A DNA stretch of 64,000 nucleotides from Paradesulfitobacterium ferrireducens (GTDB lineage Bacteria > Bacillota > Desulfitobacteriia > Desulfitobacteriales > Desulfitobacteriaceae). The translations under genes and the position numbers were made by a program. The notes beneath the pieces are model-generated. The model made no database searches. It had not been told where the DNA came from and worked only from the letters and a program-made list of their open reading frames with translations. Shown here piece by piece: positions 60,631 to 64,000 of this stretch. The number at the start of each line of letters is the position of its first letter. Positions within the stretch are counted from its first letter, which is position 1. The stretch spans positions 177,178-241,177 of the forward strand of contig NZ_JAFLRH010000019.1 in the NCBI RefSeq assembly GCF_017310645.1, read 5' to 3'.

Positions 60631-62088
60631 ATGGAAAGTAACAATAATAACTCTACCATTTTGGGCCAAGTGAACGGCCAGCAGTTTGGAACCATTGAGG
60701 AGCTGGCGGCCGAATTACATGCAATTTTTCAAACGTCTTATGACGGAATCTATATGACGGACGCCAATGGCAAAACTCTAAGAGTAAACAGCGCCTATCA
60801 AAGGGTCACCGGGATTCCATTAGAGAAGCTAATCGGCCGCAATATTAAAGATATCGTAGAGGAAGGATTAATCAGTGAATCCATTACTTTTAAAATTCTC
60901 CAGGAAGGTAAAGCTTTAACCATTAAGCAGACGGTCAGCAACGGTAAGGAAATTCTGGTCACCGGAAGCCCGATTTTTAATGATAAGGGGGAAATCAGCC
61001 GGGTTGTAACCAATGTCCGGGACATGAGCGAATTGAGAGAGCTGGAAAAAAAGCTTGAACATACTTTGGAGCTAAAAGCACACTTTGAGCGGGAAATCTC
61101 ACAGCTTAAAAAGAAATATGAAGGCCGCAGCGATATCATTGCCCAAAGCCAAAGCATGAGCAATGTGATCGAATTGGCCGAGCGCCTGGCCAAAGTGGAT
61201 ACAACCGTCCTTATTTTGGGAGAATCAGGGGTTGGTAAGGAACTGGTGGCCCAGCTTATTCATAAAGACAGCCCCAGAGCTAAAGAAGGAACCTTTATTA
61301 AAGTCAATTGCGGCGCCATCCCGGCTGAACTCTTGGAATCCGAACTGTTCGGGTATGAGGAAGGGGCCTTTAGCGGCGCACGCAAGGGCGGGAAAGCAGG
61401 CCTCTTTGAAATTGCGGATAAAGGAACGATTTTCCTGGATGAAATCGCAGACCTGCCTCTGAATTTACAGGTCAAGCTCCTCAGAGTTCTGCAGGAAGGA
61501 GAACTCACTCGTTTAGGGGGAACTAAACCGGTAACAATAGACGTTAGGCTAGTGTCTGCTACCAATAAGGATTTGGCCAAAATGGTGAAGGATAAGCTTT
61601 TTCGCGAAGACTTGTACTACCGCTTAAACGTGGTGCCTTTGGTTATCCCGCCCTTGCGCGAGCGCAAAGAAGATATCTTTCCCATTACAGCCTCATATCT
61701 TAGGCATTTTAATGCTAAATATAAAACTGACAAAATTTTGGCTCCCGAAGTAATTGATACCTTCTATCAATATGAATGGCCGGGGAATATCCGGGAGCTG
61801 GTAAATACATTGGAAAGGCTAGTCGTTACCGTGGCCCAAGATGTAATTCGCGTGGACCATCTGCCGCTCCAGTTTTTATCCAAGCCCCAAGATGAACTGA
61901 AAAAATCCCAATCCCTTCCGGCCATGGTAGCTGAACTCCAAGAAACCCTAATCCTCAATGCTTTGAAGGAACAGCGCTCAACCCGCAAAGCAGCCCGGGT
62001 TTTAGGAATTAGTCAATCAGCCCTTATGAAAAAAATTAAAAAGTACGGCATTGTCTATGAAGAAAGCTGGGGCTCGAGCCGAATTTGA
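60631..62088 (+). CDS. PAS domain-containing sigma-54-dependent activator
   Basis: Enhancer-binding protein of 485 residues. A PAS domain (AIFQTSYDGIYMTDANGKTLRVNSAYQRV, residues 30-130 approximately) and a coiled linker precede the AAA+ domain: Walker A GESGVGKE, the sigma-54 contact loop GAFSGA (usual GAFTGA), Walker B IFLDEIADLP. The C-terminus has a Fis-type helix-turn-helix (TRKAARVLGISQSALMKKIKKYG). It probably activates the transporter gene downstream, whose promoter is sigma-54 type; control of norCB on the other strand is possible. GAGGGAG precedes ATG 60631. Confidence 0.9.
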   Translation: MESNNNNSTILGQVNGQQFGTIEELAAELHAIFQTSYDGIYMTDANGKTLRVNSAYQRVTGIPLEKLIGRNIKDIVEEGLISESITFKILQEGKALTIKQTVSNGKEILVTGSPIFNDKGEISRVVTNVRDMSELRELEKKLEHTLELKAHFEREISQLKKKYEGRSDIIAQSQSMSNVIELAERLAKVDTTVLILGESGVGKELVAQLIHKDSPRAKEGTFIKVNCGAIPAELLESELFGYEEGAFSGARKGGKAGLFEIADKGTIFLDEIADLPLNLQVKLLRVLQEGELTRLGGTKPVTIDVRLVSATNKDLAKMVKDKLFREDLYYRLNVVPLVIPPLRERKEDIFPITASYLRHFNAKYKTDKILAPEVIDTFYQYEWPGNIRELVNTLERLVVTVAQDVIRVDHLPLQFLSKPQDELKKSQSLPAMVAELQETLILNALKEQRSTRKAARVLGISQSALMKKIKKYGIVYEESWGSSRI

Positions 62089-62154
62089 TAGGAATCATTG
62101 AGCACTTAGGTAATCACTAAGAAGAAACTTCTCCAGCGGGGGTTTGACCTGAAG

Positions 62155-62196
62155 TTGCCCTAATAGTGAGTCTTTATGGATTCATTATTAGGGCAA
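62155..62196 (+). terminator. Possible terminator after the activator gene
   Basis: TTGCCCTAATA (62155-62165) and TATTAGGGCAA (62186-62196) form a perfect 11-bp stem around a 20-base loop. It is followed by TAATTTG rather than a T-run, so termination is uncertain; it could also be a regulator site. Confidence 0.5.
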
Positions 62197-62205
62197 TAAT
62201 TTGTG

Positions 62206-62229
62206 AATGCATTCGTGTTAATGCGCATT
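62206..62229 (+). promoter_or_regulatory. Two palindromes upstream of the sigma-54 promoter
   Basis: AATGCATT (62206-62213) and AATGCGCATT (62220-62229) are each self-complementary and stand 6 bases apart. They end about 18 bases before the -24 element, closer than usual for an enhancer site, so they may serve another regulator. Confidence 0.35.
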
Positions 62230-62247
62230 TGAGGGGCATTTCATAAT

Positions 62248-62263
62248 TGGTACAATAATTGCA
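62248..62263 (+). promoter_or_regulatory. Sigma-54 promoter for the transporter gene
   Basis: TGGTACAATAATTGCA has GG (62249-62250) and GC (62261-62262) exactly 10 bases apart and a good -12 TTGCA. It lies directly downstream of a sigma-54 activator gene, which supports it. Start of transcription would be near 62274. Confidence 0.7.
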
Positions 62264-62432
62264 AAATTAAGAATGACAGGAACTGTAAGAATGTTAATAG
62301 AAGAAAGGGTGAGAGAAGGTTAGACAGATAAGAAAGTAGAGAAGCAAAACCAGAAACCATGCGAAAACAACAGAAAAAACATTAAACTGCGAAAGCACAA
62401 AACCCTTTATCGGAGAAGGAGATGAGACGAAA

Positions 62433-63842
62433 ATGGCTATCGGATTGCCCAGTTCAAAACGCAAACACGGTCAGGAGCAGCCCTATATTCCCCTCGGTAT
62501 TTTCAAGCTGCGGCTTCCATTTATTCATTACGGTGTTGAGGTGCCGGAAATTATCCAGGCTATTTTCATGTTTGTAACCGGCTTAGCTGCCACTAAATTT
62601 CTGCAAGATATGTTTGGTGTTTCATTTGAGGTAGCGCTCACCATCGTTCTTTTTCATGAAATTACTTATAGCCTGCACCAGCTTCTGGGAGACCCGGTCA
62701 TTGCCGGTTGGATTACCCCGGCGATTCCCTTAACCGTGGCCTATCTATCTAAGTATGCGTTAGGGGTGGAACGGATTGAGGCTTTAATTGCCTTGCAGGT
62801 TACCGTCGGAATTATGTTCTTAATTTTGGGAACAACCGGACTTGCAAAAAAGATTCTCGATATTCTGCCCAATTCTCTGAAGGCCGGAATTATTCTGGGA
62901 GCCGGTATTGCTGCGATTGTCGGGAAATACGGCTTTTTACCCAAGGAACAGGGTGGGGTCGGATTTGCCATGTATCCGATTTCGATGAGCGTCGGCATCG
63001 CTTTGGCCTTTTTCCTGTTATATGCTAAAGGATTTGAAGCGATGAAAGCTAAAGGCGGATCGATTGTGGGCATATTCGCCAAATATGGGATGGTGCCCGG
63101 AATTATCGGCGCGATGATTGTTGGGATTGCGGTAGGGGAAGTCCAGATGCCGAAGATCGATCAGTGGGGTTTCTTCGTTCCTCATGTAAGGGAAGTGTTC
63201 AGCACAATGAACGCTTTTGCCGTTGGTATTCCGTCCCTTTCCATGTTTATCGCTGCCTTGCCCATGGCTATCGTCGCATACATCATTGCCTTTGGCGATA
63301 TTATTATCGGTCAGACTGTCATCGAAAAGGCCAATGAACTTCGTGACGATGAAAAAATTGATATGGACCCGAACCGGACTAATATTCTTTGCGGCGTCCG
63401 CAATCTGATTGAAGGCACCATGTTTCCGACTGTGACCCTGGCCGGTCCCCTGTGGGCTGCCATGACCGTAGCCGTAGCCGAACGCTATAAGCAAGGCCGC
63501 AAAGCGATGGATTCAATTTTTGGCGGGTCCGGGACCTTTAATATTGTCAAATGGATGGCTGTGCTCTCCTTGCCTTTAGTCGCTTTGTTTAGGCCAATTT
63601 TACCCATTGCTATTGCTCTAACTACGATGGTGCAAGGATTCGCCTGCTTCTATATCGCGATGGAAATGACCAAGACCAAAGAAGAACAGGGTGTGGCCGG
63701 GGTGATCGGTGCAATTTTAGCCATAGCCGGACCGACCTATGGCCTGGCATCAGGGATTATTCTCTATTTTGTCGTTCAGAAAATCGGAGTGTCTAAGAAC
63801 CGGGAGCTCAAAGCCGTCGAAAAAGAAGTTGTTGCCAAATAA
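62433..63842 (+). CDS. Polytopic membrane transporter, NCS2/SulP-like
   Basis: Integral membrane protein of 469 residues with about 12 hydrophobic segments. A short basic N-terminus precedes the first segment. Conserved-looking parts are HEITYSLHQLLGDPVIAGWITPAIP, FGDIIIGQTVIEKANELR and GVRNLIEGTMFPTVTLAGPLWAAM. The overall shape resembles the nucleobase/sulfate transporter (APC-like) fold, but the NCS2 signature of the permease at 40020 is not present, so the substrate and family are uncertain. GAAGGAG precedes ATG 62433. It is probably controlled by the upstream PAS activator. Confidence 0.65.
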   Translation: MAIGLPSSKRKHGQEQPYIPLGIFKLRLPFIHYGVEVPEIIQAIFMFVTGLAATKFLQDMFGVSFEVALTIVLFHEITYSLHQLLGDPVIAGWITPAIPLTVAYLSKYALGVERIEALIALQVTVGIMFLILGTTGLAKKILDILPNSLKAGIILGAGIAAIVGKYGFLPKEQGGVGFAMYPISMSVGIALAFFLLYAKGFEAMKAKGGSIVGIFAKYGMVPGIIGAMIVGIAVGEVQMPKIDQWGFFVPHVREVFSTMNAFAVGIPSLSMFIAALPMAIVAYIIAFGDIIIGQTVIEKANELRDDEKIDMDPNRTNILCGVRNLIEGTMFPTVTLAGPLWAAMTVAVAERYKQGRKAMDSIFGGSGTFNIVKWMAVLSLPLVALFRPILPIAIALTTMVQGFACFYIAMEMTKTKEEQGVAGVIGAILAIAGPTYGLASGIILYFVVQKIGVSKNRELKAVEKEVVAK

Positions 63843-64000
63843 TGTTAATCCACAATCTATGAAGCAATTTTAGAGCAAAGCAAGACTGCGGTAAAAGTCA
63901 AGTAATTTACCGAAAAAATATAGGAAGGTGATTTCCATGATTTAGTTGATTTTTAGAAAAAAGGGTACACTAAATAAACCCTCCATCTACAAAAGGTAAT

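Larger units (their letters stand above)
62089..62432 (+). other. Intergenic region with hairpin, palindromes and sigma-54 promoter
   Basis: No gene is seen in these 344 bases. They contain the 62155-62196 hairpin, two palindromes and a sigma-54 promoter, listed separately, and then a leader of about 160 bases before the transporter start. Confidence 0.6.

Noticed and set aside
1..64000. CRISPR arrays, tRNA or rRNA genes
   Set aside because: I saw no regularly spaced repeats and no tRNA- or rRNA-like sequence on reading the window; a covariance search would be needed to exclude them formally.

Overview
The window reads as one stretch of the chromosome of an anaerobic, low-to-medium GC Gram-positive bacterium. 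I infer Clostridia of the Peptococcaceae/Desulfitobacterium-Desulfosporosinus type from the strong AGGAGG-type ribosome sites, frequent TTG/GTG starts, a Gram-positive style SOS box, and the anaerobic enzyme content (glycyl radical enzyme, labile-selenium type molybdenum hydroxylases, NorCB). Genes are densely packed and most lie on the plus strand.

Region 1 (1-7.7 kb) is a fumarate-addition glycyl radical operon of the benzylsuccinate synthase type. It holds a large subunit cut by the left edge of the window, a small Fe-S subunit, a MoxR ATPase, a VWA protein and the radical SAM activase, then a DUF4125 protein and a small Cys-rich protein, and it ends at a clear terminator. Region 2 (7.7-18.2 kb) is a complete bbsABCDEFGH set, in the canonical order, for beta-oxidation of (R)-benzylsuccinate to benzoyl-CoA. 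It has its own sigma-54-type promoter with two upstream inverted repeats. A group II intron sits between bbsA and bbsB in antisense orientation. Region 3 (18.3-22.6 kb) holds a fumarase-beta-like protein whose substrate-binding residues are all replaced, a second DUF4125 protein, and a TAXI-type TRAP transporter. Together regions 1-3 look like an anaerobic methyl-aromatic (probably toluene) degradation locus with unexplained accessory proteins.

Region 4 (22.9-50.1 kb) is a purine-type molybdenum hydroxylase locus. It has a three-subunit hydroxylase with an IclR regulator, MocA-like and YqeB-like cofactor proteins, an HD-GYP protein and a DUF255 protein on the other strand. These are followed by a second three-subunit hydroxylase, YgfK, a xanthine/uracil permease, SsnA, two fold-type II PLP enzymes, YgeW, carbamate kinase, and a fused XdhD-like hydroxylase. 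It resembles the anaerobic urate/2,8-dioxopurine degradation cluster of E. coli and gut anaerobes, but ygeY and hyuA are not here and an unusual PLP pair stands where ygeX would be expected. An orphan IS605/omega-RNA-like structured element lies between two hydroxylase subunit genes.

Region 5 (50.1-64 kb) is mixed. It has an SOS-box-preceded DnaE polymerase with DUF72 and family-4 uracil-DNA glycosylase genes, a CoxD/CoxE-like ATPase-VWA pair, a wrecked second copy of the HD-GYP gene, an FAH-family hydrolase, a norCB nitric oxide reductase on the minus strand, and a PAS/sigma-54 activator followed by a sigma-54-promoted membrane transporter.
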